A stretch of 64,000 nucleotides of DNA, from the NCBI RefSeq assembly GCF_030315745.1, contig NZ_JASXSH010000007.1, forward strand, positions 1 through 64,000. Reading direction: 5' to 3'. A program made the position numbers and the translations under genes. Below are positions 21,447 through 30,060 of this stretch, in pieces. Every line of letters begins with the position of its first letter. Within the stretch, counting starts at the first letter, position 1. Source of the stretch: Gordonia heveisoli. Its GTDB lineage: Bacteria > Actinomycetota > Actinomycetes > Mycobacteriales > Mycobacteriaceae. The notes under the pieces are model-generated. The model was not told the DNA's origin. It worked only from the letters and a program-made list of their open reading frames with translations, and did no database searches.

Positions 21447-22487
21447 TCAGCGAAGGTCACGGGCGACCCGTGGCCAGGTGTTGTGTAGATCGTCCTGCCA
21501 GTAGCCCCACGAGTGTGTGCCGCTGGGCCGGAAATTCACCTGCACCGCGACGCCCAGTTCACGCATACGCGTGACCATCTGGCGGGTGCACACGTCGACG
21601 GCGGCCTCGATCCCGCCACCCACCACTGCCTGATTGGCGAGGGTGAGCGGATCGCCTTCGACGTTGCGGTCGTCGAGTTGCTCGTGAGTGCCGGGAAGGC
21701 CGTTCCCGCTGGTCATGTAGACCTTCGTGCCGCGCAAGCGGGCGGCGTGCAGGTAGGGGTCGTTGGTGCGCCAGCCGGGGCCGTCGAGCGGTCCCCACAT
21801 GTTGACGACGTCGCCGCCACCCCGCTCGCCGACGACGAGCTGGATGTAGCGCTGGCCGAGTGGGTCACTGCTGCGTGCGCAGCCGCTGAACGCGGCCACC
21901 GAACGATAGAGGTGCGGTGCGGCGATCGCCAGGTTCAGCACCGAGGTGCCCGCCATCGAGATCCCGGCGATGGCGTTGACCCGTGTCGTCGGGAACTTCG
22001 CATCGATCAGGGGCGGCAACTCGCGGGTCAGGAAGGTCTGCCATTTGTTCCGGCCGAGGACCGGATCGTCGCGTTGCCAGTCGGTGTAATAGGAGAACGC
22101 GCCCCCGATCGGGGTCACGACGTACACATTCTGATTCGCGAAATAGCTGCGATAGTTGGTGCGGGCATCCCACGTCGCCGAATCCTCGCCACCGCCGGCG
22201 CCGTTCAGTAGGTAGAGAACCGGGCTGGGACGACGTTGTTCGCGCGGCGTGAGGACGGTGATCGGGATGGAGCGCCCCATCGATGCCGAGTAGACGATCA
22301 GCGTCAGTTCCTGCGGACCCTTGTGATAGGTCGCGGTGATCTCGGATGCTGGGGACGGGGATGCGGTGGCAGGCGCGGCAACCGCCGCGCCGACGAGTGC
22401 GGAGCCGATCAGTGTCGCGACGATGGTTGCGATCGCCGACAGTGCGGACCCGGTCGGGCGGCGCTGCCCGAATCGTCGACTGATCAT
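21447..22487 (-). CDS. Secreted antigen-85/mycolyltransferase-family esterase, paralogue 2
   Basis: 346 residues. A long signal peptide has twin-Arg-like basic residues (ISRRFGQRR), a hydrophobic core and likely cleavage after ATA at ~42. It shares the hydrolase features of the paralogue at 17709-18722: PVLYLLNGAGGG, GISMAG nucleophile elbow, NMWGP and C-terminal GTHSWGYWQDD. Conservation covers the whole mature part; the main differences are at the N-terminus and the 60 residues before it. The gene is convergent with the small LuxR protein (28-bp gap). Expected location is the cell envelope. Confidence 0.88.
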   Translation of the reverse strand: MISRRFGQRRPTGSALSAIATIVATLIGSALVGAAVAAPATASPSPASEITATYHKGPQELTLIVYSASMGRSIPITVLTPREQRRPSPVLYLLNGAGGGEDSATWDARTNYRSYFANQNVYVVTPIGGAFSYYTDWQRDDPVLGRNKWQTFLTRELPPLIDAKFPTTRVNAIAGISMAGTSVLNLAIAAPHLYRSVAAFSGCARSSDPLGQRYIQLVVGERGGGDVVNMWGPLDGPGWRTNDPYLHAARLRGTKVYMTSGNGLPGTHEQLDDRNVEGDPLTLANQAVVGGGIEAAVDVCTRQMVTRMRELGVAVQVNFRPSGTHSWGYWQDDLHNTWPRVARDLR

Positions 22488-22581
22488 CGTCTACCCACCC
22501 CTTGGCCTCTGCGGCGCTCTCGTCGCCGGCATGTTGTCATTGCGCCGGTGTGCGTGACGGTACCGCCTCGCCGAGGGCGAA

Positions 22582-22749
22582 GTGGCGCCGCCACCCATGG
22601 ATGCAGTGGCGCCGCCACCCATGGATGCAGTGGCGCCGCCACTCGTGGATGCAGTGGCGCCGCCACTCGTGGATGCAGTGGCGCCGCCACTCGTGGATGC
22701 AGTGGCGCCGCCACTCGTGGATGCAGTGGCGCCGCCACCCATGGATGTT
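22582..22749. repeat. Seven tandem copies of a 24-bp hairpin-forming repeat
   Basis: The unit begins GTGGCGCCGCCAC and ends GGATGCA, with phase at 22582, 22606, 22630, 22654, 22678, 22702 and 22726. Units 1, 2 and 7 carry CCATGG; units 3-6 carry TCGTGG; the last unit ends TT instead of CA. Each unit can fold as GTGGC-gcc-GCCAC and contains GGCGCC. There are no spacers, so this is not a CRISPR array. It lies about 70 bp before the rplN promoter start. Confidence 0.97.
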
Positions 22750-22792
22750 CGAGTGTAGGTGTCGTCGCAGTGGGTGGGCTCGCAGCATGGAT

Positions 22793-22822
22793 TTGGTTCC
22801 GACCTGCGGATTCCCCTACACT
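22793..22822 (+). promoter_or_regulatory. rplN operon promoter
   Basis: TTGGTT, an 18-bp spacer and TACACT, about 170 bp upstream of rplN. The -10 region and the downstream GGTTGCCTG closely resemble the sequence at 41159-41200 upstream of rpsH, which supports both as real promoters. Confidence 0.75.
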
Positions 22823-22992
22823 TGTGGGGTTGCCTGCGGCGCCGAGTGCGTCGCGAATCGGCTCGCGAACCCACTGGGATGACCCGTTTCGACGGAAAAG
22901 ACCAGGCAGGCGCGTGTTCGATGGTGACAGACCGTGTGCGTCGGGTCGGAAATCCGCCGTACATTGCAGAGCCAGGTCAAGGAGACTAACGA

Positions 22993-23361
22993 GTGATTCA
23001 GCAGGAATCTCGCCTGCGAGTCGCCGACAACACCGGTGCCAAGGAGATCTTGTGCATCCGCGTGCTCGGCGGTTCCTCGCGGCGCTACGCCGGCATTGGT
23101 GACGTCATCGTCGCCACTGTCAAGGACGCCATCCCCGGTGGCAACGTCAAGAAGGGTGAGGTCGTCAAGGCCGTCATCGTGCGCACCACCAAGGAGCGCC
23201 GCCGCCCCGATGGCAGCTACATCCGTTTCGACGAGAACGCCGCCGTCATCCTCAAGGGTGAGAGCGACCCCCGCGGTACCCGCATCTTCGGCCCGGTCGG
23301 CCGTGAGCTGCGCGAGAAGAAGTTCATGAAGATCGTGTCGCTGGCACCGGAGGTGATCTGA
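22993..23361 (+). CDS. rplN: 50S ribosomal protein L14
   Basis: 122 residues, the usual length, starting at GTG (AAGGAG 8 bp upstream). It carries the L14 signature [19 protein letters not shown] near the N-terminus and [20 protein letters not shown] at the end. It is the first gene of a four-gene ribosomal run and has its own promoter. L14 sits in the 50S subunit near L19 and contributes to an intersubunit bridge. Confidence 0.99.
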   Translation: MIQQESRLRVADNTGAKEILCIRVLGGSSRRYAGIGDVIVATVKDAIPGGNVKKGEVVKAVIVRTTKERRRPDGSYIRFDENAAVILKGESDPRGTRIFGPVGRELREKKFMKIVSLAPEVI

Positions 23362-23362
23362 C

Positions 23363-23680
23363 ATGAAGATCCACAAGGGTGACACCGTGATCGTCATCTC
23401 GGGCAAGGACAAGGGCGCCAAGGGCAAGGTCATCCAGGCCTTCCCGCAGGAGCAGCGAGTCCTCGTCGAGGGCGTCAACCGAATCAAGAAGCACACCGCC
23501 GCGTCGGCCAACGAGCGCGGTGCCTCCTCCGGCGGCATCGTGACCCAGGAAGCCCCCATCCACGTCTCGAACGTGATGGTTGTGGATTCCGACGGCAACC
23601 CGACCCGCGTCGGCTACCGCGTCGACGAAGAGACCGGCAAGAAGGTCCGCGTCTCGCGTAAGAGCGGGAAGGACATCTGA
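23363..23680 (+). CDS. rplX: 50S ribosomal protein L24
   Basis: 105 residues with the KOW motif at the N-terminus ([19 protein letters not shown]), the assembly-initiator protein that binds 23S rRNA. It starts 1 bp after the rplN stop. The basic C-terminus ([10 protein letters not shown]) is typical for Mycobacteriales. Confidence 0.99.
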   Translation: MKIHKGDTVIVISGKDKGAKGKVIQAFPQEQRVLVEGVNRIKKHTAASANERGASSGGIVTQEAPIHVSNVMVVDSDGNPTRVGYRVDEETGKKVRVSRKSGKDI

Positions 23681-23681
23681 C

Positions 23682-24263
23682 ATGACCTCTACCGAAACCA
23701 AGGTCGTTCCGCGCCTGAAGACTCGCTACCGCGAGGAGATCAAGGACGCCCTGAACACCGAGTTCGATTACGCCAACGTGATGCAGATCCCGGGCGTCGT
23801 CAAGGTTGTCGTGAACATGGGCGTCGGCGACGCCGCTCGCGACGCCAAGCTGATCAACGGTGCCGTCGAGGACCTCGCGCTGATCACCGGTCAGCGTCCC
23901 GAGATCCGTCGGGCCCGCAAGTCCATCGCGCAGTTCAAGCTGCGTGAGGGCATGCCGATCGGTGCGCGCGCCACGCTGCGCGGCGACCGCATGTGGGAGT
24001 TCCTGGACCGCCTGGTGTCGATCGCCCTGCCGCGTATCCGTGACTTCCGCGGTCTGTCGGATCGTCAGTTCGACGGCAACGGCAACTACACCTTCGGTCT
24101 GAACGAGCAGTCGATGTTCCACGAGATCAACATCGACAACATCGACCGGCCGCGCGGTATGGACATCACTGTCGTCACCTCGGCCACCACGGACGAAGAA
24201 GGCCGCGCGCTGCTGCGCCACCTGGGCTTCCCGTTCAAAGACAACTCCGTGAAGGACAACTGA
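23682..24263 (+). CDS. rplE: 50S ribosomal protein L5
   Basis: 193 residues from the ATG at 23682, 1 bp after the rplX stop; an earlier in-frame start at 23580 would overlap rplX and is rejected. Family motifs include [40 protein letters not shown] and the C-terminal [18 protein letters not shown]. It binds 5S rRNA in the central protuberance. Confidence 0.99.
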   Translation: MTSTETKVVPRLKTRYREEIKDALNTEFDYANVMQIPGVVKVVVNMGVGDAARDAKLINGAVEDLALITGQRPEIRRARKSIAQFKLREGMPIGARATLRGDRMWEFLDRLVSIALPRIRDFRGLSDRQFDGNGNYTFGLNEQSMFHEINIDNIDRPRGMDITVVTSATTDEEGRALLRHLGFPFKDNSVKDN

Positions 24264-24264
24264 C

Positions 24265-24450
24265 ATGGCAAAGAAGGCTCTGGTCAACAAGGCCAACAAG
24301 AAGCCCAAGTTCGCCGTGCGGGCCTACACCCGGTGCAACAAGTGCGGTCGTCCGCATTCGGTGTTCCGCAAGTTCGGCCTGTGCCGTGTGTGCCTGCGCG
24401 AGATGGCACACGCCGGCGAGCTGCCGGGCGTGCAGAAGTCCAGCTGGTGA
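24265..24450 (+). CDS. rpsN: 30S ribosomal protein S14, zinc-binding type Z
   Basis: 61 residues with two CxxC pairs (CNKC and CRVC) separated by [12 protein letters not shown], the four-cysteine zinc form. The short length matches type Z rather than the ~101-residue zinc-free form. It is the last gene before the spc operon is interrupted: instead of rpsH, strong hairpins and convergent genes follow. Confidence 0.99.
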   Translation: MAKKALVNKANKKPKFAVRAYTRCNKCGRPHSVFRKFGLCRVCLREMAHAGELPGVQKSSW

Positions 24451-24468
24451 GCTGACTTCCACAAGCGC

Positions 24469-24517
24469 GATTTTGTAGTACGGACCCGCGGAAAACGCAG
24501 GTTCGTACTACGAAATC
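24469..24517 (+). terminator. Terminator hairpin after rpsN
   Basis: An 18-bp stem (24469-24486 with 24500-24517, two G·U pairs) around a 13-base loop, starting 18 bp after the rpsN stop. It ends the proximal half of the split ribosomal operon. Confidence 0.8.
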
Positions 24518-24530
24518 ACCAGCTTTCGAC

Positions 24531-24559
24531 GGCCCCATCCTCGATTCGAGGGTGGGGCC
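24531..24559. terminator. Second hairpin, shared by convergent rpsN and M13 peptidase transcripts
   Basis: GGCCCCATCCTCG pairs with CGAGGGTGGGGCC (one G·U pair) around a 3-base loop, followed on the plus strand by GTTTG. It lies 5 bp beyond the end of the leftward peptidase gene, so it probably serves both directions. Confidence 0.75.
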
Positions 24560-24564
24560 GTTTG

Positions 24565-26610
24565 CTATAGGCTGACGCGCTGATCTTCGGCGAGGAACAT
24601 CTTGTCCGACGGCCGGACCCCGAAGGCGAGGTAGTACTCGGGCACGTTGCGGACAACTTGGTTGGCGCGGAACTCGCCGGGGGAGTGGGAGTCGCCGGCG
24701 ATCTGCTGTTCGAGGGTCTGCGGGGTCTGCTTCTCTCGCCAGTTGCGCGCCCAGGACTGGAACACCGGGGTGTAGTCGGGTTCACGGCGGCCGGCGTGGG
24801 CCTCGGCGGTGCGGTAGGCGGCCAGCGCGATCAGCAGGCCACGCAGGTCGGCCAGATTCTCGCCGACGGTGAGTTGGCCGTCGACGTGGCTGGACGCGGG
24901 CAGTCCCTGCGGGATGAGCACGTTGTACTGGTCGACGAGTTGTTGGGTCTTCTCCTCGAAGGCGGCCTGGTCGTCTTTCGTCCACCAGTCGGTGCGGTTG
25001 CCGTCGCCATCGAACTTCGACCCCTGATCGTCGAAGCCGTGCCCGATCTCATGTCCGATGACCGCGCCGATCGCGCCGTAGTTCACCGCGGCGGTGGCGT
25101 TGACATCGAAGAACGGGGGCTGCATGAAGGCGGCCGGGAAGTTGATCGAGTTCGAGGTGCGGTCGTAGTAGGCGTTGACCGTCTGCGGAGACATCCCCCA
25201 CTCGGTCTTGTCCACCGGTCGGCCGAGTCTGCCGAAGGCTCGCTTGACCTCGAAATCGTTGATCGCCAACAGGGATTCGACGAGTCGGCCGCGGGTGATC
25301 TTGAGGTCGGAGTAGTCGACCCAGTGGTCCGGGTAGCCGATGTTGGCGGTGATCTTGTCCAGTTTCGCGACGGCGGCGCTCCGGGTCGGGGCCGACATCC
25401 ATGATGACCGTTCGAAATTCACCCGGTACGCGGACAACAGATTGTCCACCATCTGCTTGACCTGTTCTTTGGCCTCCGGTGGGAAGTATTGGGCCACATA
25501 CAGTTTGCCCAGTTGTTCGCCGAGTTGGTTGTCCACCAGGCCGACCGCGGATTTCCACACCTCGGGGCGCTGTTGCAGGCCGCTGGTGGCCTGGACGAAG
25601 GCGAAGTTGGTGTCGCGCAGGGGTTTGTGCAGATAGCGGGCGTACTCGCCGAGGACGCTGAGCTTGAGCCAGTCGCGCAGCGTGCGCATGTCGGTGGTCG
25701 TCCACACCTTGCCTGCCGCGGTGATGTACGACGGCTCGCCGACCACGACGTCGGCGAACAGTTCGCGTGGTCGGTCGGTGCTGCCGGCCAGCCACGGCTC
25801 CCAGTCGAAGGTCGGGGCCAGTGCCTTGAGTTGTGCCCAGGTCATCGGGTTGTAGGTGGCGTCGGAGTCACGGGAGGTGACGTTGTCCCAGAACGCAGGT
25901 GCGAGACGCTTCTCCAGCCGCAGTGTGCGGTCGGCGGCGCCGTTCGGATCGGCCAGCGACGCCCCGGCCGCCAGCTTGCGGAGGAAGGTCTCGTAGGCCG
26001 ACAGATAGGAGGCAAATTCGGGTTCGAGGTAGTACTGGGGGTCACCCATGCCGAGGCCGGATTGGCCGATGACCGGGACGTGCGCGTTCGAGTCGTGGCG
26101 ATCGACCCCGACGCCCAGACCGATGATCCCGCCGATCGGCAGACCCGCCATCACCTTGGCCAGTTCGGCTTTGGTGGTGGCGGCGTCGATCCGGTCGAAC
26201 ATCGGCTGCAACGGTTCGATGCCCAGCTTGTCGAGGGTGGCCTCGTCGACGCGGGCGTCGTAAAGGTCGCGGATCTGTTGCCCCTCTGAACCGGGCGCCG
26301 GTGTGCGGATGCCGTCGATCACCGCACGCAGCTGTTCCTGGACACGGTCGGACACCTCGGAGAAGGTGCCGTAGTAGGTCTTGTCACGCGGCAGCCGGTA
26401 GTCGCGCAGCCAGGTGCCGTTGATGTGCCGGTACAGGTCGTCCTGGGGGCGCACGGCGGCATCGACTCCGGACAGGTCCGGGCCGGCCAGCAGCTTCGGT
26501 TGTGTCTCGGCGGTGTCGCAGGAGGTCAGCGCGACGGCGAGCGGGACGGCCCCCAACGCGAGGAGGAACGACCGGCGATTGACCTGAACCGGACCGTCGG
26601 ATGAGCTCAC
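24565..26610 (-). CDS. M13 (neprilysin/Zmp1-like) zinc metallopeptidase, predicted Tat lipoprotein
   Basis: 681 residues from a GTG at 26610 (AGGAGG 5 bp upstream). N-terminus NRRSFLLALGAVPLAVALTSC combines a twin-Arg motif with a lipobox, so a Tat-exported, membrane-anchored lipoprotein is predicted. The zinc site is HEIGH at residues 520-524 plus E584 in GENLAD, and INFPAAFMQPPFF precedes it as in other M13 enzymes. The C-terminal PSDKMFLAEDQRV lacks the usual C-x-x-W of mammalian members, as in other bacterial enzymes. The mycobacterial relative Zmp1 has no obvious signal, so the export signal here is notable. Substrate unknown. Confidence 0.93.
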   Translation of the reverse strand: MSSSDGPVQVNRRSFLLALGAVPLAVALTSCDTAETQPKLLAGPDLSGVDAAVRPQDDLYRHINGTWLRDYRLPRDKTYYGTFSEVSDRVQEQLRAVIDGIRTPAPGSEGQQIRDLYDARVDEATLDKLGIEPLQPMFDRIDAATTKAELAKVMAGLPIGGIIGLGVGVDRHDSNAHVPVIGQSGLGMGDPQYYLEPEFASYLSAYETFLRKLAAGASLADPNGAADRTLRLEKRLAPAFWDNVTSRDSDATYNPMTWAQLKALAPTFDWEPWLAGSTDRPRELFADVVVGEPSYITAAGKVWTTTDMRTLRDWLKLSVLGEYARYLHKPLRDTNFAFVQATSGLQQRPEVWKSAVGLVDNQLGEQLGKLYVAQYFPPEAKEQVKQMVDNLLSAYRVNFERSSWMSAPTRSAAVAKLDKITANIGYPDHWVDYSDLKITRGRLVESLLAINDFEVKRAFGRLGRPVDKTEWGMSPQTVNAYYDRTSNSINFPAAFMQPPFFDVNATAAVNYGAIGAVIGHEIGHGFDDQGSKFDGDGNRTDWWTKDDQAAFEEKTQQLVDQYNVLIPQGLPASSHVDGQLTVGENLADLRGLLIALAAYRTAEAHAGRREPDYTPVFQSWARNWREKQTPQTLEQQIAGDSHSPGEFRANQVVRNVPEYYLAFGVRPSDKMFLAEDQRVSL

Positions 26611-26648
26611 AACAACCTCCTGATGCACGCAGTGCACGAATGTGGTGC

Positions 26649-26666
26649 GTATACGGGTAGGTATAC
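26649..26666. promoter_or_regulatory. Paired GTATAC sites upstream of the M13 peptidase
   Basis: GTATAC-n6-GTATAC, 39-56 bp upstream of the GTG start. Each half is itself palindromic; the arrangement could be a two-site operator or part of the promoter. Inference only. Confidence 0.35.
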
Positions 26667-26743
26667 ACGGCAGCCGGTCACCACGGGTGAGCGCAACTGG
26701 GGCGAGGCTATCGGACCTGACTTAGGTTCATCTGAGGCGCAGC

Positions 26744-27328
26744 TCAGTGGCTGCTGATACGTCGTTTGGGCGATATACCGCTGATGACGCGGGGTGTCGG
26801 CACGACATGGGCGTCGAGGTCGGCGACGCCTCGCAAGGGCTGATGCATCGGCAGCAAGGTGTAGGCGTCCTCCCACGGGTAGTGGCCGTCCTCGTCGGTC
26901 CAGACGACCTGCAGGGCGGGGGCGTCGGGAAAGAGGAGGTTGGCCATGAGTAGCTCATCCTTGTCCACCTGCTCGATCAGACGGACCGGGGCGTCGATGC
27001 CACGGAGACGAATCTCGACCTGGGCCGTCACCAGCGTGCGCCAGTCCTGGCGATGCAGCAGCGCGCCGACCTCGTCGAGCATCGTGGTGCCGGTTACGGC
27101 GTCGAGTCCATACACCGACAGTTCGGGTAGGTCGTGCAGGGTGAGGCCGGAGGTATAGGAGAAGGAGCAGTCCGGGTGGTCGCAGGAGGGTGGGTTCGGG
27201 CAGTCACAGGTGACCTCGACCGCGGTGATCTGCCGGCCATGACGGCGGATGGCCTCGATGGAGGCGCGCACGTACGGGTTCGGGTGCCAGCGGGGCAGGC
27301 CGAGCATCGCAGCTGCGTGATCCGACAT
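26744..27328 (-). CDS. DUF4262 domain protein
   Basis: 194 residues from the ATG at 27328 (AAGGAG 7 bp upstream). An N-terminal Cys/His-rich part (CDCPNPPSCDHPDC) precedes FSYTSGLTLHDLPELSVYGL, which fits DUF4262, a family of unknown function. The middle includes LLFPDAPALQVVWTDEDGHY and a PW. The Cys spacing suggests metal binding. It lies 96 bp downstream of narK on the same strand and could be its operon mate, but a weak hairpin in the gap (TCCCG...CGGGA, 27387-27405) leaves this open. Confidence 0.8.
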   Translation of the reverse strand: MSDHAAAMLGLPRWHPNPYVRASIEAIRRHGRQITAVEVTCDCPNPPSCDHPDCSFSYTSGLTLHDLPELSVYGLDAVTGTTMLDEVGALLHRQDWRTLVTAQVEIRLRGIDAPVRLIEQVDKDELLMANLLFPDAPALQVVWTDEDGHYPWEDAYTLLPMHQPLRGVADLDAHVVPTPRVISGISPKRRISSH

Positions 27329-27424
27329 GGTTCGCTCCTTTGTTCGAAGGTGCGTCCATGAGACCACGGACCCCCGACAAAACTGATCCCGGTAAAAATG
27401 CGGGACCCGCGGCGCTGTGTCGGC

Positions 27425-28639
27425 TCAGGGGGTCGGTACCGGTTTGCGCCGTTTGATGCCGAACAGGGTGAACAGAAACGCGCAGACCGCGGTGATGGTC
27501 AGCAGCACCAGGCCGATCGTGTAGCTGTGTGCGTCGGCGTCGTAGGTGGCGCCCATGACCAGGGGTGGGAAGAATCCGCCGAGGCCGCCCGCGGCGCCGA
27601 CGATGCCGGTCACCGAACCCACCCGTTCGGCCGGTGCCTCTTGGGCCACCCAGCTGAACACGGCGCCGGCACCGAGGCCCATGCACACTGCCATCAGTAC
27701 GAAATCGACGCCTGCGGGGATTTCCAGGCCGGGCTGGGTGATCATCCACACCGCGAGTACGGCCGCGCCTGCACAGGAGATCGCGGTGATGATGCGGGCG
27801 CCGAATCGGTCCGACAACATCCCGCCGACCGGGCGGGCGACGACTGCGGCCAGTGCGAATCCCGCCGTGCGGGTACCGGCATCCTGCAGCCCGAAGTCGT
27901 AGACGTCCTTCAGATAGGTCGGTAGGTAGGTGGAGAAGGCCACGAAACCGCCGAACGTCGCCGCGTAGAGGAAACCCATCTGCCAGGTGATGGGCAGTTT
28001 GGCCGCACCGACCAGTTTCGGGACCACCGGGTCGTGATTGGGCTCCCAGCCCGGCGCGTCGCGCATGAACAGCCAGACCACGACCGCGACGACGATCAGT
28101 GCGACCGCGATGATGACATGCGTCGCGGTGTAGCCGAACCAGTTGACGAAGCGCGGGGTGAAGAACGCCGACAGGGCGGTGCCGCCCATCCCGGCGCCGA
28201 AGACGCCGGTCGCGAAACCGCGGCGGGATTTGTCGTACCAGGCGTTGACGAAGGGAATGCCGACGGCGAAGGTGGTGCCTGCGATACCCAGGAAGAATCC
28301 GACGACGATCATCATCGGATACGACCCGAGGTTGCCCGCGACGGCGACCAGCACGACGAAGGGGGCGGAGAGCACCAGCAGGATCGGGAACATCAGGCGG
28401 CCGCCGAACCTGTCGGTGAGGGCGCCGGTGATGATGCGGCCCAGCGATCCGACGATGATCGGGACGGCGACGAGTACCGACTTCTGCGTCGAGGAGAGGT
28501 CGAGGAGATCGGTGTAGCGCACACCCAACGGCGCGATGATGTTCCACGCCCAGAAGCTGATGCAGAAGGCCAGCGTGGCCAGGAAGAGGTTGAGTGCCTG
28601 CCCGGGGCGGACCGTGGCGGTGGGCGCGGTGGTGGTCAT
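27425..28639 (-). CDS. narK: Nitrate/nitrite transporter of the major facilitator superfamily
   Basis: 404 residues from the ATG at 28639 (AAGGATCG upstream); the frame is open further upstream but that part overlaps narI. About twelve membrane segments are predicted. The MFS loop motif GALTDRFGGRLMFP is present, and the nitrate-signature region GIVGAAGGLGGFFPP fits the NarK/NasA group. It overlaps narI by 4 bp (ATGA), so it is the fifth gene of a narGHJIK operon and probably imports nitrate and/or exports nitrite. Confidence 0.95.
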   Translation of the reverse strand: MTTTAPTATVRPGQALNLFLATLAFCISFWAWNIIAPLGVRYTDLLDLSSTQKSVLVAVPIIVGSLGRIITGALTDRFGGRLMFPILLVLSAPFVVLVAVAGNLGSYPMMIVVGFFLGIAGTTFAVGIPFVNAWYDKSRRGFATGVFGAGMGGTALSAFFTPRFVNWFGYTATHVIIAVALIVVAVVVWLFMRDAPGWEPNHDPVVPKLVGAAKLPITWQMGFLYAATFGGFVAFSTYLPTYLKDVYDFGLQDAGTRTAGFALAAVVARPVGGMLSDRFGARIITAISCAGAAVLAVWMITQPGLEIPAGVDFVLMAVCMGLGAGAVFSWVAQEAPAERVGSVTGIVGAAGGLGGFFPPLVMGATYDADAHSYTIGLVLLTITAVCAFLFTLFGIKRRKPVPTP

Positions 28640-29385
28640 CGATCGCGATCCTTCACTCCGACGGGAGCCCATCCACGACGCGTCGACCGGTTGCCCGGCG
28701 CGGGTTGCGCGTCGCGGCTGCGGTAGACGATGTAGGGCCGGAACAGATAGTGCACGGGCGCGGTGAAGATGTGGACGAGCCGGGTGAAGGGCACCAGGCA
28801 GAACAGCAGCATGCCGATCAGAACGTGGACGTGGAAGCGCAGCGGGGCGTCGTTCATCGCGTCGATATCCGGGCGCAGCAGGAAGATCGAGCGGAACCAT
28901 GGTCCGACGGTCTCTCGGTAGTTGACGCCGGGTCCGTGCGGATCGGCCATCCCGACCAAGGTGATGAAGGTGCCCGCGATCAGTGCGCAGACCAGTACCA
29001 GATACATCATCTTGTCGTTTGCCGTGGTGGCCATGAAAACCGGGCCGGTGGTGCGCCGCCGGTAGATGAGCAGCGCGACCCCGATGATGGTGGCGATGGC
29101 TGCGATCATGCCGAATACGCCTGCGCCCCAGTGATACAGGGTCTCGGAGACGCCGACCGCGTCGGTCCACGACTGGGGGATCACCAGGCCGATCGCATGA
29201 CCGACGACGACGACCAGGATGCCGTAGTGGAACAGCGGCGACGCTATCCGCAGCAACCGTGATTCGTAGAGTTCCGAGGATCGGGTGGTCCAGCCGAATT
29301 TGTCGTATCGGTAGCGCCAGACGGTGCCGCCGATCAGCAGGCCCAACGTCACATACGGCAGCACACCCCAGGCGAAGACGTCCAT
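28636..29385 (-). CDS. narI: Respiratory nitrate reductase gamma subunit (cytochrome b)
   Basis: 249 residues with about five membrane helices. His residues in the membrane (SPLFHYGILVVVVGHAIG and LRFHVHVLIGM) are the expected ligands of the two b-hemes that pass quinol electrons to NarH. It starts 6 bp after the narJ stop. The C-terminal tail after FRPYIVYRSRD is hydrophilic. Confidence 0.97.
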   Translation of the reverse strand: MDVFAWGVLPYVTLGLLIGGTVWRYRYDKFGWTTRSSELYESRLLRIASPLFHYGILVVVVGHAIGLVIPQSWTDAVGVSETLYHWGAGVFGMIAAIATIIGVALLIYRRRTTGPVFMATTANDKMMYLVLVCALIAGTFITLVGMADPHGPGVNYRETVGPWFRSIFLLRPDIDAMNDAPLRFHVHVLIGMLLFCLVPFTRLVHIFTAPVHYLFRPYIVYRSRDAQPAPGNRSTRRGWAPVGVKDRDR

Positions 29386-29391
29386 GTCAGC

Positions 29392-30060
29392 TCACCTCCG
29401 CTCACCGGTCGGATGTAAGGGCAGTAGTCGCGGATCGAAGGGTTCGAGTCCGACGGCTTCGGTGGGGATGGTGGTCCGCATCGCCATCGCCGATGCGGCG
29501 TCGGCGGGTGACTCGCCGGGGAGCATCGCACAGACGGCGGCAAGCACACCGGCGTATCGACTTCCTCGTTCGAGAAGGGAAAGCCGGATCAGTTCGAGTG
29601 CCGGACGGTGCTTTTCCAGCAGTGCGCGACCCTGATCGGGGACGGCCGCGCAGTACTCCAGCACGATGGGTAGATGGTCGGGTAGTTCGCCGTGCAGGTC
29701 GACCAGGAAGCCGCTGTCGCGGTAGAGCGTCTTGAACTCGCCGAGGGCGGCGCCGCGCCGGCGGGTGTCGCCGTCTGACCAGTAGGTCAGGTACAGCGTG
29801 TGTTTGCGGGACAGGTCGAAGACGTCGACGTATTCGTGACGCAGTCGCTCCGGGTCGGTGCCGAGGAGGCCGTCGACCACTGGCGCGAGCAGTTGTGCCG
29901 CTCGGTGGCCGGATTGCTCGGCCAATGCGTCTCGGATCAGCGGTAGACGAGCGAGTACCTCGTCGGCGGGGTAGCTCAGACACCACGACGCGGCCATCGA
30001 GGTCACCCGGAAATCGTTGCGGGTTCCGGTCTTTCGCCCGAATCCGCTCCGCATCCTCAT
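29392..30060 (-). CDS. narJ: Nitrate reductase assembly chaperone (delta subunit)
   Basis: 222 residues of the NarJ/TorD helical chaperone family: YVDVFDLSRKHTLYLTYW and LPDHLPIVLEYCA are diagnostic. It helps insert the molybdenum cofactor into NarG before the complex docks to NarI. Its start overlaps the narH stop (ATGA). The first ~20 residues are basic and may include an over-long start; a second Met at position 22 is possible. Confidence 0.95.
   Translation of the reverse strand: MRMRSGFGRKTGTRNDFRVTSMAASWCLSYPADEVLARLPLIRDALAEQSGHRAAQLLAPVVDGLLGTDPERLRHEYVDVFDLSRKHTLYLTYWSDGDTRRRGAALGEFKTLYRDSGFLVDLHGELPDHLPIVLEYCAAVPDQGRALLEKHRPALELIRLSLLERGSRYAGVLAAVCAMLPGESPADAASAMAMRTTIPTEAVGLEPFDPRLLPLHPTGERR

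Larger units (their letters stand above)
22488..22992. other. 505-bp intergenic region upstream of the rplN operon
   Basis: This divergent region lies between the second esterase gene and rplN. It contains the seven-copy 24-bp hairpin array (22582-22749) and the rplN promoter (22793-22822), followed by a ~170-bp leader. The open frames across the array exist only because 24 is a multiple of three; they do not look like genes. Confidence 0.7.

Noticed and set aside
22582..22749. CRISPR array
   Set aside because: Units abut without spacers, and no cas genes are nearby.
22236..23102. Open frames across the 24-bp repeat array on both strands
   Set aside because: The 24-bp unit is a codon multiple, so any frame without a stop in one unit stays open. 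There are no ribosome sites or family motifs, and parts overlap rplN and the esterase gene.
26723..26741. Possible IdeR box upstream of the M13 peptidase (TTAGGTTCATCTGAGGC)
   Set aside because: Only one half-site matches (about 10 of 19 positions).
27425..29170. Longer NarK frame extending to 29170, and similar extensions of NarH (to 32141) and rpsE (to 42657)
   Set aside because: The extra parts lie inside the neighbouring nar or ribosomal gene in another frame. The chosen starts have ribosome sites and match family N-termini.
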